This document shows, one piece after another, positions 16,593 to 24,720 of a stretch of 64,000 nt of DNA. Origin of the DNA: an uncultured Pirellula sp. Its GTDB lineage: Bacteria; Planctomycetota; Planctomycetia; Pirellulales; Pirellulaceae. A model generated the notes under the pieces. The model worked only from the letters and a program-made list of their open reading frames with translations. It did no database searches and was not told where the DNA came from. Both the position numbers and the translations under genes were made by a program. Each line of letters opens with the position of its first letter. The stretch's first letter is position 1. The DNA lies in the NCBI GenBank assembly GCA_903892355.1, contig CAITIE010000091.1:62001-126000 (forward strand), read 5' to 3'.

Positions 16593-17363
16593 ATGGAAAT
16601 CTCGAAGAACAAAGCGTTGTTGGTCCGCGATATTGCTCGCTCTGGCATCGACAATATGCGGATCGACGATTGCTTGTTGCAGCGCGCCGTCCCAGAAGGA
16701 CCAATCGTAGTCCGGATCTACCGCTGGTCAGAGCCCACGCTTTCCTTGGGCCACTTCCAACAAATCGAGGAATTGGTCGACGACCCCGCAGGCAGATCGC
16801 AACCTTCACTCAACCGTTTGCATTGGGTGCGGCGGAAAACCGGTGGAGGCGCAATCCTCCATGACCAAGAAATCACTTACAGCTTTGTAATCCCAGCATC
16901 GAAAGGATTGCTGGACAAAGGTGCGAACGAAGTCCTTTATCGAGCGGTGCATGAAGCGGTCCGGGACGGATTAATCCGACTCGGTCTCGAGGCCTCGCTC
17001 TCAGAAAACTGCACCTGCGCAGTGGCGAAGAACTCGGGCCCAGTGGCGAAGAACTCGGGGGAGGAGGAGCCTTTCCTGTGCTTTCAAAGGAGGACACCTG
17101 TTGATTTGGTGGTCGGTGCGCATAAAGTTCTAGGGAGCGCCCAGCGACGTACCCGCGCAGGTTTGTTGCAGCACGGGAGTTTGCTACTGCGGGCTTCCCG
17201 AGAGTTTGGGGCCCTTCTCGGGATCGAAGATCTTGGGGAAATCCCCCTGGAGTTTCCCTGGGAGGAATGGCTTATCGACCGGCTACGCGAGGGGTTCGGG
17301 ACGATTGTACCCCTCAATTATGAAGATTTGGAATTGAAAGATTTTGGCTATTTATTAGGATGA
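16593..17363 (+). CDS. lipoate-protein ligase / octanoyltransferase family (LipM-like)
   Basis: 256 residues of the BPL/LplA/LipB fold, which attaches octanoyl or lipoyl groups to carrier lysines. Motifs: WSEPTLSLGHFQ, the lipoyl-site loop RRKTGGGAILHDQEITYS, and the lysine-containing GAHKVLGSAQRR followed by LLQHGSLLL. The cofactor loop and HK lysine are intact, so it should be active; whether it is an ATP-using ligase or an ACP-dependent transferase is open. A 21-bp in-frame duplication adds a second VAKNSG (near residues 144-157) in a loop before the core motif. Position after gcvH points to GcvH as the client. Confidence 0.88.
   Translation: MEISKNKALLVRDIARSGIDNMRIDDCLLQRAVPEGPIVVRIYRWSEPTLSLGHFQQIEELVDDPAGRSQPSLNRLHWVRRKTGGGAILHDQEITYSFVIPASKGLLDKGANEVLYRAVHEAVRDGLIRLGLEASLSENCTCAVAKNSGPVAKNSGEEEPFLCFQRRTPVDLVVGAHKVLGSAQRRTRAGLLQHGSLLLRASREFGALLGIEDLGEIPLEFPWEEWLIDRLREGFGTIVPLNYEDLELKDFGYLLG
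17020..17059 (+). repeat. 21-bp-period in-frame duplication inside the lipoyl transferase gene
   Basis: CAGTGGCGAAGAACTCGGG at 17020-17038 recurs at 17041-17059 without mismatch, a period of 21 bp. It adds exactly seven residues (VAKNSGP then VAKNSGE) and so keeps the reading frame. Confidence 0.92.
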
Positions 17364-17720
17364 ATGGATGGTTTGGATGGGGTTTTCTCGCTCTCACCCG
17401 ACCTGAGCGTAAGTTCAAGTTGTCGAGCCCCCTACGAATCGCGCGCCCATGTTTGAGTCGTGAGGGTCGATTAAGGCTATGCAGATAATCATCAATGACG
17501 CATGCTGGCTTGCCCGTGATGTCGCGATAGCGACTGAGACGCCAAAGCTTCATGAGGTTTCCTGCAGGGGTTTGAATCCGTAGTTTTGAATCAATCGATT
17601 GAGCGTGGTTTGACTTCCGGCGGTGCAGCCAACGTGTTGGTTGCTGAGTTCCGGTAGAAAAAAGCTCCAAGATGACACGGGGCTGGCAAAAGCGGTTTGA
17701 GATAGACAAAAGGGACGGCA
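17364..17720. other. intergenic gap
   Basis: 357 bp between the lipoyl transferase and the FHA-protein gene. No gene is convincing: the only long minus-strand frame (17314-17733) lacks any recognisable composition or motif and overlaps both neighbours. AAGGGACGG directly before 17721 is the ribosome site of the next gene. I see no tRNA or hairpin terminator. Confidence 0.5.
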
Positions 17721-18401
17721 ATGCAGGTTTCATTGAAAGTTTTGTCCGGAAACCATGAAGGCAAAGAGATTCCCATCAAGGATGAGAAGTTCTTCGTTGG
17801 GCGGGGCGACAATTGCCAACTTCGTCCCAAGAGTGAATCGGTAAGTCGGCGCCACTGCGCCATCGTCCAGAAGGATGGACGGGTTCTTTTGCTGGATCTA
17901 AAGAGCCGCAACGGCACCTTCGTGAACGAAAAGCAACTCACGCCTGATAAAGCGAAGATTCTCAAATCGGGGGACAAGATCCGGATCGGTCAATTGGAGT
18001 TTGAGATCTCCATCGAGGTCGGGCTCGCTAGTGCCAAAAAACCTGAAGTGGCATCCGTCAAAGAAGCAGCCGATCGGCTCTCCGAGCACAAGAATACCGA
18101 TTCCAAAGACAGCTTCGATATCAGCTCTTGGTTGCTCGAAGCGGACCAAATCGATCGGCGCGGTACCGTCTCCGAACCGGAAACCCGTCAATTCAACATG
18201 GACGATACGACCCGACTGGACCCCGAGCAAGTCGCCGAGGAAGCACAGGCCGCCGAATCGAAGGACGACTCCGACTCGAAGTTAAAACGTCCAGACAAGA
18301 AAGCCCCTATGAAATTGCCTAAAATGACTGGTGGCCCAACGACGAAAAACACCAAGGATGCGGCTTCGGAAACCCTTAAGAAATACTTTGGTGGGCGATA
18401 G
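17721..18401 (+). CDS. FHA-domain protein
   Basis: 226 residues. The N-terminal FHA domain, which binds phosphothreonine peptides, is complete: FVGRGDNCQLR, the conserved SVSRRHC turn and the SRNGTFVN loop, about residues 22-95. The remainder (about 130 residues) is charged, Asp/Lys/Glu-rich and low in hydrophobics, with a basic end GGPTTKNTKDAASETLKKYFGGR; it looks disordered. The protein should be a cytoplasmic adaptor recruiting Ser/Thr-kinase-phosphorylated partners; planctomycetes carry many such kinases but none lies in this window. AAGGGACGG precedes ATG 17721. The next gene starts 26 bp downstream. Confidence 0.9.
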   Translation: MQVSLKVLSGNHEGKEIPIKDEKFFVGRGDNCQLRPKSESVSRRHCAIVQKDGRVLLLDLKSRNGTFVNEKQLTPDKAKILKSGDKIRIGQLEFEISIEVGLASAKKPEVASVKEAADRLSEHKNTDSKDSFDISSWLLEADQIDRRGTVSEPETRQFNMDDTTRLDPEQVAEEAQAAESKDDSDSKLKRPDKKAPMKLPKMTGGPTTKNTKDAASETLKKYFGGR

Positions 18402-18427
18402 CCTATAGACGCAAAAGCGAGTCCTTC

Positions 18428-20896
18428 ATGTCGAATAGCTGCGGCGGTTCTCTAGTTCGTAGCATCCACCTTGTCGCTTGGCTCCTAGGAATTGGGTTCG
18501 CTTGTTCGATTCCAACCGCCTCGCAATCATTTGCCCAGCAACAGCTGCAGACCGACATTCTGGACAATGGACTCGCGATCGGCCCCGGAATTAAACGAGC
18601 TATCGGGAATCTGAATCGGCAAGGTTCGGCGGGAAGCAACGAGGCTCCCACGGCGGCTCGCATCGGTGTTATCGACGACGGGTTGCGCAGTACTTACTTC
18701 AGCATCAAAAGGGCCAACCGCCAACCGGAGGAAACGCCAGCCCCGTTTAAGATTCAGCTGAAGAAGCAAGATACCGTCTGCAAGAATGAAGCGATCATCG
18801 GGGGCGGCTTGGGCAGCGCATTCTCTGCAACGCCGTTCGATCGATGGGGCAGACGGATCTACACCTTCCAAAGCCCATACAAGCAAATAGTGCAAGGCAT
18901 CACCGAGATTTCGCCTCAGTATGTCCGCATCCAGGCGTTGAAAGGGCACACGCCCAAAACCTCGATCACGTGGGACATGCGTGTCGCCATGTCGTCGATC
19001 CCTCCGCTCCAGTTGCGGGATATCTTGATCAACAACGCCGATCCCAACAACGCTCAGGATTGGCTCGATATCGTCAGCGTGTACATGGGGGCAAAGCGTT
19101 ACATAGAGGCTCGCGACATGCTGGTCCGAGCCATCAACCGCTTTCCCGAATTGGAAGATAAACGCGTTGAATTAAAACGGCTCGACCAACTCCTCGCAGA
19201 TCAAATGTTCGAGGCTGTCGTCTTAGCACAAAATGCAGGCCAGTATTCAATCGCCGAGCAGATGCTTCGAAGCTTTGACGCGAAGACCGTATCGATCGAG
19301 ACCAAACTCAAGATCGATCGGCGACTCGAGCAGATCACCACCATCGCCAAAGAATGCGACCAAATCATAGCTTGGCTTCGCGAAGACATCAGCAAGATTG
19401 CCGATGCCAACACGCAAACGGATTTGGCACCAGTCGTCGTCGAAATTGAGAAGTACCTCAATGCTGATACGCGAGGGAGATTTGCCGATTACATTCGACT
19501 CCGAAGCGACAACGCGCTTCCCAACGATGCACGAGCCGCACTCGGGCTGAGTGGTTGGCTTTACGGGGCCGGAGTGGCCGAACAAAATCTTTCCATTGTT
19601 CGCTCCGGTTTTATCGCTCGCGGCATGATCCAGAAGTACCTTGCGGATCGGCAACCCAACGACCAACTGATCAATGAAATCTCGAAACTGGAATCGGGCA
19701 CCCCACGATACATCTCCAAAATCCTCGAGAACATGGCGCCGCCGGCGACTACCGATCCTTCGGAGGGTGTGACTGAAACTGTGTCACTGTCCAAGGAGTC
19801 AGGCGAAACCGCAAGTCGTCCAGTCGCGGGACGATTCGTGATCGAAGTGCCGCTCGGAGACAAGATGCGAGGACGAACGGTTCGCTATGCAGTGCAACTG
19901 CCCGCTGAGTACAACCCCTACCGCAAGTACCCCTGCATCCTCGCACTGCCAAGCGAAGAGATCATGTTCAAGGACGAATTGGATTGGTGGGTGTCGCTCG
20001 ACCGAACCGACCCTATGCTGAGATGCTATGGCGAAGCGGCACGCCATGGGTTCATCGTGGTTTCTCCCGAATGGAACGAAGACAAACAACCCGTTTACAA
20101 CTACACCGAAAATGAACACATGCTGATCCTGTCCCCGCTCCGCGATGCGATGCGGAGGTTCAGCATCGACGCCGATCGCGTGTTCGTCGCCGGGCATTTC
20201 ATGGGCGCCGATGCAGCCTGGGATTTAGCGTTGGCACACCCAGACCTTTGGGCAGGGGCCGTCATCATCGGCGGAATCGCAAAGAAGTACATCGTTCAGT
20301 ATTGGAAGAACTCCCGGTACGTTCCGACCTACTTCGTCAACGGTGAATTCGATGGCGAGAATCCGATGTTCCTCAATGCTCAAACATGGGACAATATGCT
20401 CGATACCAAGAACATCGACACGATGGTGACTCTCTACCAAGGCCGCGGCCACGATCACTTTCAAGAAGAACTGCCGAGGATCTTCGAATGGCTTGAAATC
20501 CCTACGCGACGTCGGAATTTCAACATTGAAAAGTTCGAGGTCGTGACCAGCCGCGCGGGAGATCGATACTTCTGGTGGTTCGAAACCGCGAACTTGTTCC
20601 CGGAAAAACTCGTGCACCCCCTGTTCCCCCCTGACAAATGGGATGAGTACGAAATCGAAGGTTCCATCAATCGAGAAACTAATGCCGTTCGCATGTCCAA
20701 AGTCGCTGCGAAAGAGTATTCCCTTTGGCTGTCACCCGATATCGTTGACTTCACCCGCAAAGTATCGATCGAAACCAAAGGATCTACCAAACGAATTGAT
20801 GCAGCGGGTAACACGCGCGTGATGCTGGAAGACGTTCGGCGACGGGGGGACAGACAGCATCCGTTTTGGTATCGTGTGGATATTCCGCTCCGCTAG
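18428..20896 (+). CDS. large exported protein with TPR-like region and degenerate alpha/beta-hydrolase domain
   Basis: 822 residues. A signal peptide (core LVAWLLGIGFACSI, then SQSFAQ) is followed by a helical TPR-like section (about residues 195-300) and a C-terminal alpha/beta-hydrolase fold resembling PHB-depolymerase/esterase-type domains (about residues 480-700). The expected nucleophile elbow GxSxG reads G-H-F-M-G, with F591 in place of Ser; a TTC/TCC difference of one base separates the two. The putative acid loop NGEFDGENP and His loop GRGHDHF are still present. The protein therefore probably binds rather than cleaves a substrate, or the residue has recently mutated. It follows the FHA gene closely and precedes the PIG-L deacetylase gene by 146 bp. 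Confidence 0.82.
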   Translation: MSNSCGGSLVRSIHLVAWLLGIGFACSIPTASQSFAQQQLQTDILDNGLAIGPGIKRAIGNLNRQGSAGSNEAPTAARIGVIDDGLRSTYFSIKRANRQPEETPAPFKIQLKKQDTVCKNEAIIGGGLGSAFSATPFDRWGRRIYTFQSPYKQIVQGITEISPQYVRIQALKGHTPKTSITWDMRVAMSSIPPLQLRDILINNADPNNAQDWLDIVSVYMGAKRYIEARDMLVRAINRFPELEDKRVELKRLDQLLADQMFEAVVLAQNAGQYSIAEQMLRSFDAKTVSIETKLKIDRRLEQITTIAKECDQIIAWLREDISKIADANTQTDLAPVVVEIEKYLNADTRGRFADYIRLRSDNALPNDARAALGLSGWLYGAGVAEQNLSIVRSGFIARGMIQKYLADRQPNDQLINEISKLESGTPRYISKILENMAPPATTDPSEGVTETVSLSKESGETASRPVAGRFVIEVPLGDKMRGRTVRYAVQLPAEYNPYRKYPCILALPSEEIMFKDELDWWVSLDRTDPMLRCYGEAARHGFIVVSPEWNEDKQPVYNYTENEHMLILSPLRDAMRRFSIDADRVFVAGHFMGADAAWDLALAHPDLWAGAVIIGGIAKKYIVQYWKNSRYVPTYFVNGEFDGENPMFLNAQTWDNMLDTKNIDTMVTLYQGRGHDHFQEELPRIFEWLEIPTRRRNFNIEKFEVVTSRAGDRYFWWFETANLFPEKLVHPLFPPDKWDEYEIEGSINRETNAVRMSKVAAKEYSLWLSPDIVDFTRKVSIETKGSTKRIDAAGNTRVMLEDVRRRGDRQHPFWYRVDIPLR

Positions 20897-21042
20897 TTTT
20901 CCAGCACCTTGAATCGCACACGGGTTTTAATCGCTCTTCCGGCAACCCTGGTGATCAAGGTTAAGCTCGTGAACCGATGGACCGGAGCCCCGGCCGTTTT
21001 TCCCGCCTCATCCTCGAGACTGCACCCCACGGAAAGGAATTG

Positions 21043-21912
21043 ATGACTACCCCAGTCGTCCCCACCGAGCGATCCACTCGCGAGCCATCCGCGCCTCGCG
21101 TTCTCGTCCTAGGAGCCCACCCCGACGATGCAGAATTCTTTGCAGGAGGACTGCTCCATGCGCATCGGAATCAAGGGGCCACCTTGCGAATCATCAGTGT
21201 GACCAATGGCCAATCGGGCCACCACGAAATGCCCTCCGATGCACTGGTCGCTCGACGCCGCACCGAAGCAGCCCGCAGCGGAAGCCTATTGCAATCCGAT
21301 TATGTCACTTGGGATTACCCCGACGGTTCGCTCCAACCAACACTTGATGTGCGAGAATCCATCATCCGAGAGATTCGCACTTTCCGCCCGGACTTAGTAC
21401 TCACCCACCGTCCCTTCGATTACCATCCGGACCATCGAGCTGTCGGCCAAGCGGTACAGGATGCGTCGTACATGGTGATGGTTCCTAAGATCGTTCCAGG
21501 ATACCCGCCGCCAAGCCAAGAACCGATCGTCGCGTACATGGTCGACTTGTTCACACGGCCTGCCCCATTTCGACCTGACACCGTCCTCGACGCGTCGCAC
21601 TACTTAGAAAACGTCCTCGACATGCTCGCATGCCATGAGTCCCAGTTCTTCGAATGGATGCCATGGATCGATCGAACGGCGCACACGATGCCTAACATGC
21701 TCGGAATGTCAGAGGCGGAACGGACATTGGCGCTGCGAAACTGGCTGCGCGATTGGTACCTCGAACGGACCGCGCTGCGAGGCGATCGATTTTGGAATCG
21801 AGCTTGGGGGGAGCAGCCAACCTTGGTCGAGGCGTATGAAATCTCGGAGTATGCGGGCAAGCCATCTCGGGAACGACTCGCATCGTTATTTCCGAAATGC
21901 CAATTTGTTTAG
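21043..21912 (+). CDS. PIG-L/LmbE family deacetylase
   Basis: 289 residues with zinc-site motifs of N-acetylglucosaminyl deacetylases: AHPDDAE (about residues 24-30), RRRTEAA, and HPDH in FDYHPDHRAVG. The family removes acetyl groups from amino sugars, as BshB does in bacillithiol synthesis, as MshB in mycothiol, and in polysaccharide processing. ATG 21043 is chosen because AAAGGAA lies 5-6 nt before it; an earlier in-frame start at 20977 is less likely. In the next gene, exonuclease-BRCT, translation begins 12 bp after this stop. No glycosyltransferase of a thiol pathway is nearby, so the substrate is unknown. Confidence 0.92.
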   Translation: MTTPVVPTERSTREPSAPRVLVLGAHPDDAEFFAGGLLHAHRNQGATLRIISVTNGQSGHHEMPSDALVARRRTEAARSGSLLQSDYVTWDYPDGSLQPTLDVRESIIREIRTFRPDLVLTHRPFDYHPDHRAVGQAVQDASYMVMVPKIVPGYPPPSQEPIVAYMVDLFTRPAPFRPDTVLDASHYLENVLDMLACHESQFFEWMPWIDRTAHTMPNMLGMSEAERTLALRNWLRDWYLERTALRGDRFWNRAWGEQPTLVEAYEISEYAGKPSRERLASLFPKCQFV

Positions 21913-21924
21913 GGAGTGGCATCG

Positions 21925-23001
21925 ATGACTCGCATGGCTGTCCTTGATTTCGAGACCGCGAACCATCAACCTGGCTCCGCTTGCCAACTTGGAATTGTAA
22001 TGGTCGAGCCATGGCGCATCGTCAGCGAGCATCAGTGGTTGATTCGCCCCCAACGCATGTTCTTTTCACCGCGTTGTGTCGCCGTCCATGGGATCACACC
22101 TCGCGACGTGCTCGACAGCCCCACCTGGGATCAAATATGGTCCGAAGTCGCTTCGCTTCTCGATGGGGCTATTGTGATCGCCCACAACGCGGGTTTCGAC
22201 GCCAACGTCCTCAGTTCGACGTGCCAGATCTATGACATCGCAATGCAGCCGGTGGATCTTCAGTGCACCCGCTTGATTTCTAAACGCACGTTCACTTCGT
22301 TGAGGTCGCACGCATTGGCCAATGTCGCCGAGCATTTAGAGGTGCAATTCCGACATCATGACGCGCTCGAGGATGCCAGGACTTCGGCCACCATCTTGAT
22401 GCGAGCAGCCGAGCGCGCCGGCGCCGAGGATCTCGATCAGCTCGAGGATCGACTCGGATTGATCCGAGGTCGTGTCTGGACCGATCGAATCCGTCAGCCA
22501 CGCACCGTGCGCCGTTCGAGAATGGAGTCGCTAGTCGCAGAGCCTGAACCGAGATACGAACCTCGGTCGTTCCGTATCGATGGTGTTCCAACACGGTCAG
22601 CCGCCGTCCGACAATCGCGACTTCGAGCCGATGAGATCTTGAGCCACTCCAAAGAAGCCAAGCCACTTTCAGGAAAAAATGTGGTGCTAATCCACAGCTT
22701 GTTAGGACTGGATCGGGAAGACTCCCTCAGTTTCCTGAGCCAACTGGGGGCTACCGTCCAATCCCACTTGAATCTACAAACAAACTACCTCATCCTGGGA
22801 GTTCCTTCGGCAACCGACGGCCCATCCGAAAACGGTTCCTCAACGACCTTCTCCCTCGCCCGCGATACTAACCCTATCGATCGGAACCTTGAGGAAGTCA
22901 GTCGGCGACAAAGCGAGGGGCAACCCGTGAGGGTCATTTCCCAAAGGCAGTTGTTAGCGATGATCCCATCCGGGCTCGCAACGGCGCGCGGCGATGTGTA
23001 G
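21925..23001 (+). CDS. DEDDh exonuclease with C-terminal BRCT domain
   Basis: 358 residues. The N-terminal 170 residues form a DnaQ-type 3'-5' exonuclease: Exo I VLDFETAN (D8, E10), Exo II HNAGFD, and Exo III HHDALEDARTS with the His-Asp pair. A basic linker with RRSRM and RYEPRS follows, and the C-terminus (about residues 250-350) has the BRCT pattern: LSGKNVVLIHSLLGLDRED, a LSQLGATVQSHL helix and strand, and TNYLILG. DnaQ-BRCT fusions act on DNA ends in repair rather than replication. ATG 21925 is preferred over GTG 21916 because GGAG lies 8 nt upstream. The gene overlaps none and is 12 bp after the PIG-L stop. Confidence 0.9.
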   Translation: MTRMAVLDFETANHQPGSACQLGIVMVEPWRIVSEHQWLIRPQRMFFSPRCVAVHGITPRDVLDSPTWDQIWSEVASLLDGAIVIAHNAGFDANVLSSTCQIYDIAMQPVDLQCTRLISKRTFTSLRSHALANVAEHLEVQFRHHDALEDARTSATILMRAAERAGAEDLDQLEDRLGLIRGRVWTDRIRQPRTVRRSRMESLVAEPEPRYEPRSFRIDGVPTRSAAVRQSRLRADEILSHSKEAKPLSGKNVVLIHSLLGLDREDSLSFLSQLGATVQSHLNLQTNYLILGVPSATDGPSENGSSTTFSLARDTNPIDRNLEEVSRRQSEGQPVRVISQRQLLAMIPSGLATARGDV

Positions 23002-23011
23002 AGAGTCATTT

Positions 23012-23029
23012 ATGAGTACTGAAGAATGA
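23012..23029 (+). other. five-codon leader frame (MSTEE) overlapping acpS
   Basis: ATG 23012 is followed by four codons and TGA at 23027-23029, which overlaps the acpS ATG (23026-23028) as ATGA. It sits 11 bp after the stop of the exonuclease gene, with GAGAG upstream at normal spacing. The duplication has placed the ribosome site 14 bp further from acpS, so acpS may depend on re-initiation after this minicistron; that is an inference. Confidence 0.5.
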
Positions 23030-23039
23030 GTACTGAAGA
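23012..23039. repeat. 14-bp tandem duplication containing the acpS start codon
   Basis: ATGAGTACTGAAGA occurs at 23012-23025 and directly again at 23026-23039, without mismatch. Both copies begin with ATG. The downstream copy supplies the acpS start; the upstream copy creates a five-codon frame. Confidence 0.97.
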
Positions 23040-23490
23040 ACACAATACCCAGAAAGCGCTCCCGGACATCCACCACGGATCTTACCAGTTCCAACAGAAT
23101 ACGGATTCCGGCCGATTGCTCGGCATCGGGACCGATATCATCGGGTGCGATCGAATCGCCCAAATGCTCGAAAAGCACGGGGATGTGTTCCTTCGAAAAG
23201 TCTTTACACCCCGGGAAATCGAATACTGCTCCGCGAGAAAGTCCGCGCACCAACATTACGCTGGTCGCTGGGCTGCGAAGGAGGCGGTGCTCAAGGTTCT
23301 CGGAACTGGTTGGGCCAAAGGTATTCAATGGACCGACGTAGAAGTGATCAACGAAGCGTCGGGAGCACCAACGCTGTTGCTCGCAAATCGGGCAGCGGAA
23401 ATCGCACTAGCGAAAGGGATACGCACTGTCCAAGTCTCCATCTCTCACTGCAAAGAATACGCTACTGCATTTGCAGTGGGAGTTACTTGA
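23026..23490 (+). CDS. acpS: holo-[acyl-carrier-protein] synthase
   Basis: 154 residues. AcpS moves 4'-phosphopantetheine from CoA to apo-ACP. The Mg-binding D37 in GIGTDIIG and E86 in AAKEAVLK are present, as are FTPREIEYC and SISHCKEYATAFAV. The 30-residue N-terminal extension is longer than usual (typical AcpS is about 120-126). The start duplicates a 14-bp unit, so the ribosome-binding distance is altered. It follows the exonuclease by 24 bp. Confidence 0.95.
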   Translation: MSTEEHNTQKALPDIHHGSYQFQQNTDSGRLLGIGTDIIGCDRIAQMLEKHGDVFLRKVFTPREIEYCSARKSAHQHYAGRWAAKEAVLKVLGTGWAKGIQWTDVEVINEASGAPTLLLANRAAEIALAKGIRTVQVSISHCKEYATAFAVGVT

Positions 23491-23562
23491 TACTCCAGTA
23501 GCATTCCATGAACTCATTTCCGAAAACTCATTAGAAACACTAGAAATACGAGCATCTGTCTT

Positions 23563-24720
23563 ATGAATGAAGCACGCATGCTGGCCGGCATCCCAACCTT
23601 GAATGCAGGCTTGTATCGAACGATTCGATTCTTGGTTGGAGACCCTGTTGTTTATCTCGAAGTCCCAAAATCAGGTGGAGGTTGGAACTCAACCTTGATT
23701 TGCCGAGACATCGAAATGGGACGAGCCAAATTGCACGCTCGCGCAAGTAACGTTGCGTGTCCCGCTGACTTCACCCCGGACGGAGGATTATCAGGGGACC
23801 GAGAAACCGCGACAGCGCAATCCGCGGCAGAGGCACTGAAACGCTGGGGAATGCGACGAGTGATCGTCGATCGTTCGCTCCCGATGATCTACGCAGAAAT
23901 GCTCCAACGAGCAGGGATTGAGATTCATTGCGATACGCAATGGGGTGTGATGGAACGTCGCCAAAAGGACGAACAGGAAATCGAATACATCCGCAACGCG
24001 CAAAAGATCACCGAGGAGGTCATGGAATTGGCATGCCGCACAGTAGCTCATGCGACGGCCCACACGGACGGTATCTTGCACGTCGATGGGTCTCCGCTAA
24101 CCAGCGAACGCCTGCGAACGTTGATCGACATTTGGCTTCTCGAGCGCGAGTGCTCCAATCCCGGTGCAATCGTGGCAGGCGGTCCCGTCGGTGCCGATTG
24201 CCATGATCACGGGCATGGCCCCCTGCGAACGGGCGAACCGGTGATCGTCGACATCTTTCCTCGTGACAAGAAAACGCTCTACAACGGTGATTGCACTCGT
24301 ACGGTCGTACACGGAGATATCCCCACCGAAGTCGCTCGCATGCATGCCGCGGTGGTAGCATCCAAAGCGGCTGCTACCGCTGCAGTACGCGCTGGCGTCA
24401 CCGGCGAACAAGTCCACGAGGCCACCATCGGAGCGATCTTGGCGGCGGGCTATCAAATGGGACTCCCTTCGTCCGATGCACCCGACTCGTTCACAAGCAT
24501 GACCCACGGAACTGGACATGGTTTAGGCCTCGAAGTCCACGAACCCCCGCTTCTCGCAGCAGGTGGACCACCCTTGGTGGTCGGCGATGTGGTCACCATC
24601 GAACCGGGCTTGTACTGCAAAGCCATCGGTGGCGTTCGGGTAGAGGACATGGTCGTCGTGCGCGAGAATGGTTGCGAAAACCTCAATGCCCTGCACGAGG
24701 GCCTCTGCTGGAAATCTTAA
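23563..24720 (+). CDS. M24-family metallopeptidase (Xaa-Pro dipeptidase-like)
   Basis: 385 residues with the pita-bread metallopeptidase core. All five metal ligands can be seen: Asp in VIVDIFPRD, Asp in NGDCTRTVV, His in HGTGHGLGLEVHE, Glu in TIEPGLY and Glu in VRVEDMVVV. The N-terminal half (about residues 1-160) is the regulatory domain typical of prolidases and aminopeptidase P. It should cleave Xaa-Pro dipeptides or N-terminal residues in the cytoplasm. The TAA stop overlaps the convergent CbiX stop in a TTAA. Usual length for this family is 350-400 residues. Confidence 0.93.
   Translation: MNEARMLAGIPTLNAGLYRTIRFLVGDPVVYLEVPKSGGGWNSTLICRDIEMGRAKLHARASNVACPADFTPDGGLSGDRETATAQSAAEALKRWGMRRVIVDRSLPMIYAEMLQRAGIEIHCDTQWGVMERRQKDEQEIEYIRNAQKITEEVMELACRTVAHATAHTDGILHVDGSPLTSERLRTLIDIWLLERECSNPGAIVAGGPVGADCHDHGHGPLRTGEPVIVDIFPRDKKTLYNGDCTRTVVHGDIPTEVARMHAAVVASKAAATAAVRAGVTGEQVHEATIGAILAAGYQMGLPSSDAPDSFTSMTHGTGHGLGLEVHEPPLLAAGGPPLVVGDVVTIEPGLYCKAIGGVRVEDMVVVRENGCENLNALHEGLCWKS

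Noticed and set aside
17314-17733. 139-codon minus-strand gene in the gap before the FHA gene
   Set aside because: Unstructured composition, overlaps both neighbours, no ribosome site or recognisable motif.
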